Source of the DNA: UBA6901 sp035256085
Lineage (GTDB): Bacteria; Pseudomonadota; Gammaproteobacteria; Acidiferrobacterales; UBA6901
NCBI GenBank assembly: GCA_035256085.1
Contig: DATEYP010000214.1
Span: 1-5,173 of the forward strand
Length of the DNA: 5,173 bases
Direction of reading: 5' to 3'
Shown: in pieces, positions 1 through 5,173 of the stretch
Numbering within the stretch: the first letter of the stretch is position 1
Layout: each line of letters starts with the position of its first letter
Made by a program: the position numbers and the translations under genes
Notes under the pieces: generated by a model
What the model was told of the DNA's origin: nothing
Seen by the model: the letters and a program-made list of their open reading frames with translations, nothing else
Databases searched by the model: none

Positions 1-468
1 CGCTATACCACTGAGAATGCGCTGGAAGGCAAGCCGAGCCGCATCCTGCGCCCGCGCGTGCTGGCCTACGGCGCACTGCTGGCCGCGATTGCCGCGGCGC
101 TCGTCGTTTCGGTGTTGCTGCGCATTCCGCTGGACGTGGATGTGGTCCGCGACCGGAATACACTGTACCGCGAGACCAACGAGGGCCTGGTGGAGAACGT
201 CTATACCCTGCGCATCCTGAATATGGATAACAGTGCGCACACTTATCAACTGACGGCGGAGGGCATCGACGGCCTGCGCATGCACAGCGATGTCGAGCGT
301 GTAACAGTAGAATCCGGGCAGGTGCGCGAATTGGTGGTGCGCTTGCAGGCCGATCCGGTGAACCTCAGGGAACGCAGCAGCCACGTCCGTTTCCGCGTGC
401 AGGCGGAGGACAGCACCAGGCTGGTGGCCACCGAGGAAGCCCGCTTCCTCGGTCCCGTCATCCGCTAA
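1..468 (+). CDS. ccoG: CcoG (FixG/RdxA), cbb3 oxidase assembly protein, C-terminal part
   Basis: The reading frame is open from the first base (RYTTENALEGKPSRILRPRV...) to TAA at 466-468, so this is the last 155 residues of a protein that begins outside the window. The opening stretch is the characteristic CcoG segment that precedes the last membrane helix. The helix follows at about visible residues 20-41, then a roughly 110-residue soluble, beta-rich tail that matches the Ig-like FixG C-terminal domain. CcoG proteins carry N-terminal helices and a two-cluster ferredoxin domain, which lie upstream and cannot be seen here. They are membrane proteins that support copper handling and assembly of cbb3-type cytochrome c oxidase. 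The following gene is ccoH, which supports the assignment. A GTG at 58 could be mistaken for a start, but it lies inside the conserved segment and would discard it. Confidence 0.93.
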   Translation, partial: RYTTENALEGKPSRILRPRVLAYGALLAAIAAALVVSVLLRIPLDVDVVRDRNTLYRETNEGLVENVYTLRILNMDNSAHTYQLTAEGIDGLRMHSDVERVTVESGQVRELVVRLQADPVNLRERSSHVRFRVQAEDSTRLVATEEARFLGPVIR

Positions 469-499
469 GAGTACTTACCAAAATGAGTTTTAATGCAAT

Positions 500-615
500 T
501 AACCACGGGGGGCACGGGGAAGCCGGAATAGATCGTAAACCTGCTTTATCCGGGAATGTCCGCGCTCTCGTTGTATCGGTGTATGGTTATGGTTACCCCG
601 TGTCCCCCGTGGTTA
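500..615. repeat. Long imperfect inverted repeat between ccoG and ccoH
   Basis: The left arm at 500-519 (TAACCACGGGGGGCACGGGG) and the reverse complement of 596-615 agree at 19 of 20 positions, with a 76-nt spacer. Each arm is itself two copies of a CACGGGG-like unit. Within the spacer, CCGGAATA (523-530) can pair with TATCCGG (547-553) with one bulge, so a nested hairpin is possible. The right arm is followed by six T at 621-626. The folded RNA could act as a leaky terminator or an mRNA processing or stability element between ccoG and ccoH. It could also be a small mobile or dispersed repeat: arms of the type ACCACGG(A/G)GG-CACGG(A/G)G are familiar to me as dispersed repeats in environmental proteobacteria, but this is recollection and was not searched. 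There is no coding signal in 469-652. Confidence 0.8.
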
Positions 616-652
616 GAAGGTTTTTTATCTGGAGTTCTACGCGAGGCCAGCC

Positions 653-1168
653 ATGACTGCCATCCGCGCATGGTACCGCGAGCCGCTCGTCTGGCTCATC
701 ATCAGTCTTCCGCTCACCGCCGTGATCGCCGGATTCTTCACCTTGTATCTGGCCATCATCAGCAAGGATGGCCTGGTGGTGGATGATTACTACCAGAAGG
801 GCAAGGAAATCAACCTGTCGCTGGCGCGCGATCGCGCCGCCGCCCAGCATGGCCTGCGTGCCGGCGTGACGCTCGACGCCGCCAAGAAAAATGTCATTGT
901 TCAGCTCAGCGCTGCCAAGGATCAGCCTTTGCCAGACAGGCTGGACCTGCGCTGGCTGCATGCCACGCGCGCCGGTTTTGACCGGACACAAATGCTCATT
1001 CGCTCGCCCGATGGCAGTTATCGCGGCGTCTTCCCCGAGCTCGCCCCCGGTCACTGGTACGTACAGGTCGAGGCGCAGGACTGGCGCCTGCAAGGTTCGC
1101 TGCGCATTCCCGGCGAAGTGCGTTTGCTGCTTGTCCCGTCACCGATCGCCGCAGCGCCGGCGGAATAA
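653..1168 (+). CDS. ccoH: CcoH/FixH, cbb3 oxidase assembly protein
   Basis: The 171-residue protein has a short cytoplasmic N-terminus (MTAIRAWYREPLVW). One membrane helix follows at about residues 12-36, then the family signature DGLVVDDYYQKGKEIN at 39-54, and a periplasmic beta-rich domain to the end. This order and length are typical of FixH/CcoH, a single-span protein needed for stable assembly of cbb3 oxidase and thought to contact the nascent complex and the copper ATPase CcoI. The ATG at 653 is preceded by GAGG at 643-646 with a 6-nt spacer, and the Trp-Tyr-Arg-Glu-Pro segment right after the start is conserved in the family, so this start is secure. The gene lies 184 nt after ccoG, separated by the inverted repeat, and 38 nt before the next gene, so ccoH and its downstream partner are probably cotranscribed. 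Confidence 0.93.
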   Translation: MTAIRAWYREPLVWLIISLPLTAVIAGFFTLYLAIISKDGLVVDDYYQKGKEINLSLARDRAAAQHGLRAGVTLDAAKKNVIVQLSAAKDQPLPDRLDLRWLHATRAGFDRTQMLIRSPDGSYRGVFPELAPGHWYVQVEAQDWRLQGSLRIPGEVRLLLVPSPIAAAPAE

Positions 1169-1206
1169 CTCCCGCCCGCTCGCGCAACAGGCATGGACAG
1201 GCAGCC

Positions 1207-1956
1207 ATGACCGGCGACGTCACGCTACTCGCCGCTTTTCTCGTCGGCCTGCTCGGTTCCACCCACTGCCTCGGCATGTGCGGTGGCATCGTGAGCGCAC
1301 TGACGTTCGGGTTGCGTGCCGACCTGCGCCGCTCGCCGTGGGCACTGGGCCCGTATCTGCTCGCGTACAACGCAGGGCGCATCGGCAGTTACGTCATCGC
1401 CGGTGTCATCGCCGGTGCCGTGGGCGCCGGCGCGTTCGGTGTGTTGCCGTCGACCACAGCGCGCTGGGCGGTGAAGCTCGTCACCGGCGGTTTCATGATC
1501 GCGTTGGGACTCTATCTCGCCGGCTGGTGGCCGGGTCTGCAAATCCTGGAGAAGTGGGGTGGAGTGTTGTGGCGGCGCATGGAGCCGTTTGGTCGCCGCC
1601 TGCTGCCGGTGGATCACCCGCTCAAGGCACTGGCCTTCGGCCTGGTGTGGGGTTGGCTGCCGTGCGGCATGGTGTACGCCATGCTTGCCTGGGCGCTGGC
1701 CTCCGGCAGTGCCGCGCAGGGCGCTACGCTCATGTTCGCCTTCGGGCTTGGCACGTTGCCGATGTTGCTTACCATCGGTGCCACTGCCGAATGGCTCAAG
1801 GATTTCGTGCGTTACCCGCGCGTGCGCCAAGGCGCCGGGCTGATCGTGCTGCTGTTTGGTCTCTACACCATCTTCGCGCCCGGTGGGCATGCAGGAAATA
1901 GCGCGGACCCTGTCGGTCTTGCCCCATCCGCGGCTGAACACGCGGGTCATCCGTGA
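1207..1956 (+). CDS. DsbD_2/TauE-SafE-type membrane protein of the cbb3 assembly cluster
   Basis: The 249-residue, strongly hydrophobic protein has about six membrane segments. The first carries GSTHCLGMCGG (residues 17-27, with C21 and C25). The fourth carries WGWLPCGMVY (148-157, with C153), and a conserved EWLKDFVR lies at 195-202. These paired Cys motifs at the starts of two related three-helix halves define the family usually annotated as 'sulfite exporter TauE/SafE' or DsbD_2. In Pseudomonas and relatives a member of this family is encoded beside ccoG-ccoH-ccoI-ccoS. Its substrate is not firmly known; passage of copper or of reducing power across the membrane for oxidase maturation is an inference. 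The tail after residue 225 is non-membrane and contains several His (228, 245, 248). The Shine-Dalgarno signal before ATG 1207 is weak (ACAGGCAG). A remnant of a second copy lies at 3141-3462. No ccoI or ccoS follows within this window. Confidence 0.88.
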   Translation: MTGDVTLLAAFLVGLLGSTHCLGMCGGIVSALTFGLRADLRRSPWALGPYLLAYNAGRIGSYVIAGVIAGAVGAGAFGVLPSTTARWAVKLVTGGFMIALGLYLAGWWPGLQILEKWGGVLWRRMEPFGRRLLPVDHPLKALAFGLVWGWLPCGMVYAMLAWALASGSAAQGATLMFAFGLGTLPMLLTIGATAEWLKDFVRYPRVRQGAGLIVLLFGLYTIFAPGGHAGNSADPVGLAPSAAEHAGHP

Positions 1957-2026
1957 ATGTGAGGTTATTCGTCTGGAAGGGTGCAGGGGTAATGACTCCG
2001 ATCACTTAAAGCACCGCCAATTATTT

Positions 2027-2046
2027 GTAGGGTGCGCTTGCGCACC
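2027..2046 (+). repeat. REP-like palindrome with GTAG head
   Basis: GTAG at 2027-2030 is followed directly by a perfect 7-bp stem, GGTGCGC (2031-2037) and GCGCACC (2040-2046), with a TT loop. A GTAG tetranucleotide placed 5' of a palindrome is the layout described for REP sequences mobilised by RAYT transposases. The stem sequence differs from the pair at 2192-2438, so it would belong to a different REP class. I found no second copy in this window. It lies in the 235-nt stretch 1957-2191, which otherwise shows no gene, promoter or T-run terminator that I can support. Confidence 0.6.
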
Positions 2047-2191
2047 AATACGCGACTCAACGCTGCCAACAGTGCGACCGCTCCCGTGCGTCCATGCACA
2101 GCACAAGCGCAGCATACGTTATTATTTGGATGGCTTCATAAACCTGCGCGCTATTCGTTATCGCGCCGCGCTTCGACCTGCGGCAGCCCGC

Positions 2192-2225
2192 GTAGGTTGC
2201 GGCTGAAAGAAATGAAGCCCAACAG
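2192..2225 (+). repeat. REP arm, left (GTAG head at 2192)
   Basis: GTAG at 2192-2195 is followed by GTTGCGGCT (2196-2204), an 11-nt loop, and AGCCCAAC (2216-2223). The stem is 8 bp with one bulged C. The arm is identical to the reverse complement of 2405-2438. It lies downstream of the truncated transposase frame. Confidence 0.75.
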
Positions 2226-2243
2226 GCCATTCGCCAGGGTGGC

Positions 2244-2396
2244 AAAAGGATGTGCCTGCTTTGCGCCCTGCATGACCGTGCGTAGATCCTCGATATGTCG
2301 CACCAACAGGTCCGAATGCCGCTCGGCCAGGTTCACTGTGAAAGAATAGGTTCCTCCCGCCACTTTGGCCCGCCGGTAGCGCATGGCCTCTTCCAT
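2244..2396 (-). pseudogene. REP-associated tyrosine transposase (RAYT), N-terminal stub
   Basis: Reading leftwards from ATG 2396 (or the internal ATG at 2384, which gives MRYRRAKVAGGTYSFTVNL), the first about 50 residues resemble the N-terminus of RAYT/TnpA_REP proteins. They include the MRYRRA start, the GGTYxFTVNLAER strand, then a helix HIEDLRTVMQGAKQAHPF. In full-length members HPF is followed by a strand and the HUH motif (…LPDHLH…), then a helix carrying the catalytic Tyr, in proteins that are usually well over 130 residues long. Here the frame passes after HPF (residue 51, about position 2244) into unrelated residues and the left REP arm, and ends at 2151. Both the HUH motif and the catalytic Tyr are missing, so the product cannot be an active transposase. 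The assignment rests on motif recognition without a search. Confidence 0.72.
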
Positions 2397-2404
2397 TCCC
2401 TGGG

Positions 2405-2438
2405 CTGTTGGGCTTCATTTCTTTCAGCCGCAACCTAC
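2405..2438 (-). repeat. REP arm, right (GTAG head at 2438, minus strand)
   Basis: This is the inverted partner of 2192-2225, identical over 34 nt. Its GTAG head lies at the outer edge on the minus strand, upstream of the RAYT stub. Directly outside it, CGGG-CTTA-CCCG (2439-2450) forms a further small hairpin. There is no T-run after either stem, so a classical intrinsic terminator is not supported. Confidence 0.75.
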
Positions 2439-2465
2439 CGGGCTTACCCGATTAAACAAACAGCT

Positions 2466-3089
2466 TTAGTATTCGTACTTTAAGTATTTTCTCTCCGTTG
2501 CCTCACCGTCGGTGAGGACTAGTGAATCCTTCTCACGCCTGTATTTACTGTTCACCGGTTTTTGGTCACGCAGCGCGATAGCAAGAGTGCCTTGGTTTAT
2601 TTTGTACGTTCCCGTGTGCGTTTGAATGGGAACGGACAGTTGGACGATACCCGCGCGGGAGTACCGCATAAGGGCGGGGCCGCCAGTGTAGTGCGTGTAG
2701 GTCCAGTCGCCGACAATCGGGGGTGCGTCTTTGTATGGTTCCCCGTCTCGTTTCATCACTTGCTTCCGTTCAGGTATTTGGGGATTTACAATAAGTGTGT
2801 CGCCGTCAATCAAGAACTCCACGACTGCTACTTCTTTTGATACAGAGTGGTCTGGGGCAAGGAGTATCATTTTGATCTGACTGCCGTTGACTTCGTACTT
2901 GAAGTCAACCAAGGCACCGAAGGTATGGGTTACGTTTCCGTCCTTCGCAAAAATCCATTGCGATCCGAGACCGCCTTTGGTTCGCGATGCCGAAGACCAG
3001 ATACCTACGACGCTATCGTCCGTTACGGCGTGGCACGCGCTAATAAACGCAAGGCAGATTAGGAGTAAAGCTCGTCCGTGTACTTTCAT
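2466..3089 (-). CDS. Predicted lipoprotein with two tandem GxW beta-domains, unknown function
   Basis: The 207-residue protein starts with a lipoprotein signal: MK, a hydrophobic core (RALLLICLAF) and the lipobox ISAC with Cys19 as the predicted lipidated residue. It should therefore be exported and anchored to a membrane on the periplasmic side. The mature part falls into two similar halves. One opens with VGIWSS (about residue 28) and the other with VGDWTY (about residue 126). Each runs through a Tyr- and Gly-rich beta pattern (FKYEVNGSQIKM in the first; GTYKINQGTLAI in the second), resembling lipocalin-like GxW domains. No catalytic motif is visible. ATG 3089 has no clear Shine-Dalgarno sequence but places the signal peptide exactly, so the start is likely. 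The gene is more AT-rich than its neighbours, opposes them in direction, and lies between a REP cassette and a pseudogene, which suggests acquisition by transfer. Function is unknown. Confidence 0.8.
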   Translation of the reverse strand: MKVHGRALLLICLAFISACHAVTDDSVVGIWSSASRTKGGLGSQWIFAKDGNVTHTFGALVDFKYEVNGSQIKMILLAPDHSVSKEVAVVEFLIDGDTLIVNPQIPERKQVMKRDGEPYKDAPPIVGDWTYTHYTGGPALMRYSRAGIVQLSVPIQTHTGTYKINQGTLAIALRDQKPVNSKYRREKDSLVLTDGEATERKYLKYEY

Positions 3090-3140
3090 AGATGTTGTCT
3101 AATTACAATTCGACCGCCTATCCGCCACTTCCACATGGTG

Positions 3141-3462
3141 CTGGCCTTCGACCTTTATAGGGGCCGGCTGCCGTGCAGCATGGTGCAGGCGACACTTGCC
3201 TGGACGGCGCACTTCTCCTGGCTGCCTTCGGCCTCGGCGCGCTGCCATGCTGCCCACGGCTGGTGCCGCCGTCGAATGGCTCAAGGATTTCGTCCGTCAT
3301 CCCTGGGTGCGCCGCGGGGCTGGCGCGCAGGTGCTGATCGTCGGCATTTACACCGTAATCGTACCCGGCAGCCATGCCGGGCATGGCGCAGGACCAATCG
3401 GCCATGCACCGGGCGCTGCTTTTCATGAGAGAAGACGAGTCGAGTGGTGCGTGAAAAGCTGA
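3141..3462 (+). pseudogene. Frameshifted relic of a second DsbD_2/TauE-type protein (C-terminal half)
   Basis: The + strand here aligns with codons about 142-245 of the intact gene at 1207-1956, but over three reading frames. GRLPCSMVQATLAW (to about 3200) matches GWLPCGMVYAMLAW. A short AFGLGALP stretch (about 3224-3246) follows after a net loss of 25 nt. After a further 1-nt loss, EWLKDFVRHPWVRRGAG and the segment to HAG (3275-3384) match EWLKDFVRYPRVRQGAG; in this 36-residue block 24 residues are identical and most changes are mild. The tail GAGPIGHAPGAAF resembles SADPVGLAPSAAE, and the frame stops at 3462. The first half, including the HCxxxC motif, is absent; weak similarity may extend back to about 3112. 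The mild substitutions suggest that this copy diverged while functional and decayed later. Confidence 0.87.
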
Positions 3463-3515
3463 AGGTTTCAGGCCTCGGCCGCGTTCCCACCAGATTTAGG
3501 GTTATTACCAGGCGT

Positions 3516-3538
3516 CGATCCTTCTGGGCGAAGGGTCG
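3516..3538. other. Hairpin in the leader region
   Basis: CGATCCTTC (3516-3524) pairs with GAAGGGTCG (3530-3538) around a 5-nt TGGGC loop, giving nine pairs with one G-U wobble. No T-run follows, so a terminator is not supported. It lies between the pseudogene and the diguanylate cyclase gene. Its role is unknown; a chance or repeat-derived hairpin remains possible. Confidence 0.4.
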
Positions 3539-3608
3539 GGGGCCAATCGAATCGCTATCCTAGCTGCCGGCAATTTTGTCTTCTATCATTACTGTATAGG
3601 CCACTTCG

Positions 3609-3624
3609 GTGCGGCGCTCCGCAC
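3609..3624. other. Short GC hairpin upstream of the diguanylate cyclase start
   Basis: GTGCGG (3609-3614) and CCGCAC (3619-3624) form a perfect 6-bp stem with a CGCT loop, 24 nt before ATG 3649. The start codon itself has no recognisable Shine-Dalgarno sequence, only a C-rich run between hairpin and ATG. If the hairpin is in the mRNA leader it could affect ribosome loading. TATCAT at 3584-3589 resembles a -10 box but lacks a convincing -35 partner, so no promoter is called. Apart from this and the hairpin at 3516, the stretch 3463-3648 shows nothing I can assign. Confidence 0.35.
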
Positions 3625-3648
3625 AACAGCCCAACCCCAGCCTCCAGC

Positions 3649-5172
3649 ATGTCTCATTCACTCGCTAAATTTCATATTCACGCATTCGCAAACCTGTTAC
3701 TGAACCTCCTGATCTTGGGCGTGGCCGGATATCTGCTGATTGCCGATCTACGCGAGACAATCAACCAGGAACGGGCGGCCGAAACCGCGCAACGCCTCGC
3801 CAACGATGTGCGTGGCATTCTCAGTAGCCAGCGGTCCGCCGTGGAAAGGCTCTCCAAGCGGCTTGAGGTGATCAATGCGTTGCGCCAGGGAAACCTCCGG
3901 GACCAGCAGCGTCAAGCGGAGGAGCTCAGGACGCAACTGCCTCAGGCCAAGGCGGTCTGGTTGCTGACGGCAAGCAGTGTCACCGCGAAACAATTCCCGC
4001 CGTTGCTCGACGAGGCCTGCAGGGATCTTGTCCGGCGGTCAGCAGCAGGAATGGCCGACGTACCCATCGAATCCCACACCGCACATTCCCCGGACGAACA
4101 TTTCGATGTATTACAGCCTGTACTGGATGAAAACAAAAGGCCGCTGGGGGTTCTGCTGTTCAGTTTTTCCCATGACCCGTTGCAAGCATTGGTTGAACGC
4201 CAGGTGTCGACATCGGCGTACGTGGAACTGCATCAGCCGCCCGCCGGAGAGAACGCGGAGGTGGCGTTCAAGCACGGCAGGCGTGCGGAGAACGGGTTGG
4301 CCCCTGTCATCAGCGTCGCGCTAGACCCGCTACCCTGGACGCTGAAGTACTGGCCGGCAGACGCACGCCCGGCAATATTGGCGGAAGGCAGGATTTACTA
4401 TTTCTTCTTCATCCTGGTTGCCGCGCTCAGCCTGATTGTCATGAGTTACTCCCTGTACCGCAGCACGGTGAAGTCCGTCCAGCATGATCTCTTGTCGCTG
4501 GCCAACATGATCCGGGACGTCCGTTCCGGTACGGTGCGCAGGGATTATCCGATGGAACTGGATGAGTTCGCGAGCGCGCTGCTCTATCTCAAGGATTCCG
4601 GCAAAAAACTCGTTGAAGAGAAACAAAAGCTGCGAGTGATGGGATTTCTCGACCACCTCTCCCAGCTCAGCAACCGGCGCCATTTCGAACTCAGCCTCAA
4701 GGAGGCGTTCGAGACGCGAAAAATCAATGGCCCGTCCTCGCTGCTCATTCTCGACATCGATCGGTTCAAGCTGGTCAACGACCGGTATGGCCATGCCGCG
4801 GGCGATGAGCTCATCGTCAAGGTTTCGAACGCCCTGCGGCGCTGCGTGCGCCAGACCGACGTGCTGGCGAGGCTGGGCGGCGACGAATTCTGCATCATTT
4901 ACACATTCACTTCGCTGGAGAAGGCCCGGGTACTTTCCGAACGTCTGCGCAAACAGCTGCCGCGCGAGTTGCGTTTGAGCCATGGCATTGTCCACCCACT
5001 CAGATGGAGCGGTGGTTTGAGCGTAATGTGCGAAACAGACGAAAAACCTGACGTCGTGCTGATGCGCGCCGATCAGGCCCTGCTCCGGGCCAAGGATTCC
5101 GGGCGCAACACCACGCTTCTGGAAGTCCCGGCAAGCGCTCCGGCCCAACCGTCGCGCGCCATCGTGAGCTGA
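3649..5172 (+). CDS. Membrane-anchored diguanylate cyclase with periplasmic sensor region
   Basis: The 507-residue protein makes cyclic di-GMP from two GTP. A first membrane helix lies at about 12-31. A periplasmic region at about 33-245 begins with a charged helix and includes HFDVLQPVLDENKRPLGVLL, a pattern seen in Cache/PDC-type sensors. A second helix spans about 249-270 (YYFFFILVAALSLIVMSYSL), followed by a helical linker to about 333. The GGDEF domain starts at DHLSQLSNRRHF (335-346). It has the metal-binding LDIDRFK (368-374; D369), guanine-contacting N377 and D386, the canonical GGDEF at 410-414, and RQTD at 401-404, five residues before it, which is the inhibitory I-site. ADQALLRAKDSGRN closes the domain. 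It should therefore be active and feedback-inhibited. ATG 3649 places the first helix correctly, though no Shine-Dalgarno is seen. The signal sensed is unknown; the gene stands alone here and has no evident link to the oxidase genes. Confidence 0.93.
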   Translation: MSHSLAKFHIHAFANLLLNLLILGVAGYLLIADLRETINQERAAETAQRLANDVRGILSSQRSAVERLSKRLEVINALRQGNLRDQQRQAEELRTQLPQAKAVWLLTASSVTAKQFPPLLDEACRDLVRRSAAGMADVPIESHTAHSPDEHFDVLQPVLDENKRPLGVLLFSFSHDPLQALVERQVSTSAYVELHQPPAGENAEVAFKHGRRAENGLAPVISVALDPLPWTLKYWPADARPAILAEGRIYYFFFILVAALSLIVMSYSLYRSTVKSVQHDLLSLANMIRDVRSGTVRRDYPMELDEFASALLYLKDSGKKLVEEKQKLRVMGFLDHLSQLSNRRHFELSLKEAFETRKINGPSSLLILDIDRFKLVNDRYGHAAGDELIVKVSNALRRCVRQTDVLARLGGDEFCIIYTFTSLEKARVLSERLRKQLPRELRLSHGIVHPLRWSGGLSVMCETDEKPDVVLMRADQALLRAKDSGRNTTLLEVPASAPAQPSRAIVS

Positions 5173-5173
5173 C

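Larger units (their letters stand above)
2185..2444. mobile_element. Miniature RAYT/REP cassette with inverted REP arms
   Basis: Two arms match as inverted repeats. Positions 2192-2225 equal the reverse complement of 2405-2438 over 34 nt without mismatch. The match extends inward to 2229/2401 with one mismatch and outward to 2185/2444 with one extra base on the left. Each arm begins with GTAG on its own strand and contains an imperfect hairpin: GTTG-C-GGCT paired with AGCC-CAAC around an 11-nt loop. Between the arms lies the beginning of a RAYT reading frame on the minus strand. This is the arrangement of a RAYT gene flanked by its own REPs, shrunk by internal deletion. The cassette sits just beyond the stop codon of the lipoprotein gene (2466), so the hairpins could also protect or end that transcript. 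Confidence 0.75.

Noticed and set aside
891..1901. 336-codon + strand frame overlapping ccoH and the DsbD_2 gene
   Set aside because: It is an Arg-rich out-of-frame reading that spans two real genes and their gap; no start signal or motif supports it.
1225..1950. Minus-strand open frame (241 codons) opposite the DsbD_2 gene
   Set aside because: The product is polar and low in recognisable motifs, and it lies wholly opposite a gene with clear Cys motifs and membrane helices.
1957..2060. FNR/ANR box (TTGAT-N4-ATCAA), looked for in the gaps near the oxidase genes
   Set aside because: No convincing match was seen in 469-652, 1169-1206 or 1957-2060; the operon promoter is probably upstream of the window.
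1856..2349. Short + strand frames across the REP region
   Set aside because: They run through REP palindromes, show no start signals, and have Arg/Cys-rich composition typical of noncoding GC-rich DNA.
2185..2444. CRISPR array or tRNA-like interpretation of the 34-nt repeats
   Set aside because: There are only two copies and they are inverted rather than direct; the GTAG head and RAYT stub explain them better.
3371..3387. Palindrome GCCATGCC-G-GGCATGGC as terminator or operator
   Set aside because: It falls within the homologous tail of the DsbD_2 relic (Ser-His-Ala-Gly-His codons), lacks a T-run, and is best explained by coding ancestry.
3574..3600. Sigma-70 promoter (TTGTCT with TATAGG or TATCAT) before the GGDEF gene
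   Set aside because: The TTGTCT-TATAGG spacing is only about 13 nt, and TATCAT has no acceptable -35 element at 16-18 nt.
4330..5148. Long minus-strand open frame (272 codons) opposite the GGDEF gene
   Set aside because: It is a mirror frame of a GC-rich coding sequence; the + strand frame has full domain motifs, whereas the antisense product shows none.

Overview
The window looks like a proteobacterial chromosome, most likely gamma- or betaproteobacterial. The main genes are GC-rich, and the left end carries the assembly-gene arrangement (ccoG, ccoH, small DsbD/TauE-type membrane protein) that accompanies cbb3-type, high-affinity cytochrome c oxidase in these groups. No species can be assigned from sequence alone.

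Positions 1-1956 are the 3' part of a cbb3 oxidase maturation cluster, all on the + strand: the C-terminal third of CcoG (FixG/RdxA-type ferredoxin-like copper/redox assembly protein), then CcoH/FixH, then a six-helix-type DsbD_2/'sulfite exporter TauE/SafE' protein of the kind usually encoded with ccoI and ccoS. The ccoG-ccoH gap is unusually long for such an operon (184 nt) and is filled by a long inverted repeat (arms 500-519 and 596-615) followed by a T-run.

Positions 1957-3462 are an accessory patch with signs of past rearrangement. It holds a REP-like palindrome with a GTAG head (2027-2046). Next comes a miniature cassette (2185-2444): two inverted REP-like arms around the N-terminal stub of a REP-associated tyrosine transposase (RAYT). 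A minus-strand lipoprotein gene of lower apparent GC content follows (2466-3089). Last is a frameshifted relic of the C-terminal half of a second DsbD_2 protein (3141-3462), clearly homologous to the intact gene at 1207-1956.

Positions 3463-3648 are a leader with two hairpins but no gene. Positions 3649-5172 encode a complete membrane-anchored diguanylate cyclase with a periplasmic sensor region, a canonical GGDEF site and an intact RxxD inhibitory site.

No large undescribed multi-gene system is visible. The most informative signals are the decayed RAYT/REP cassette, the relic second copy of the oxidase-assembly membrane protein with an unrelated lipoprotein gene beside it, and the inverted repeat placed between ccoG and ccoH.
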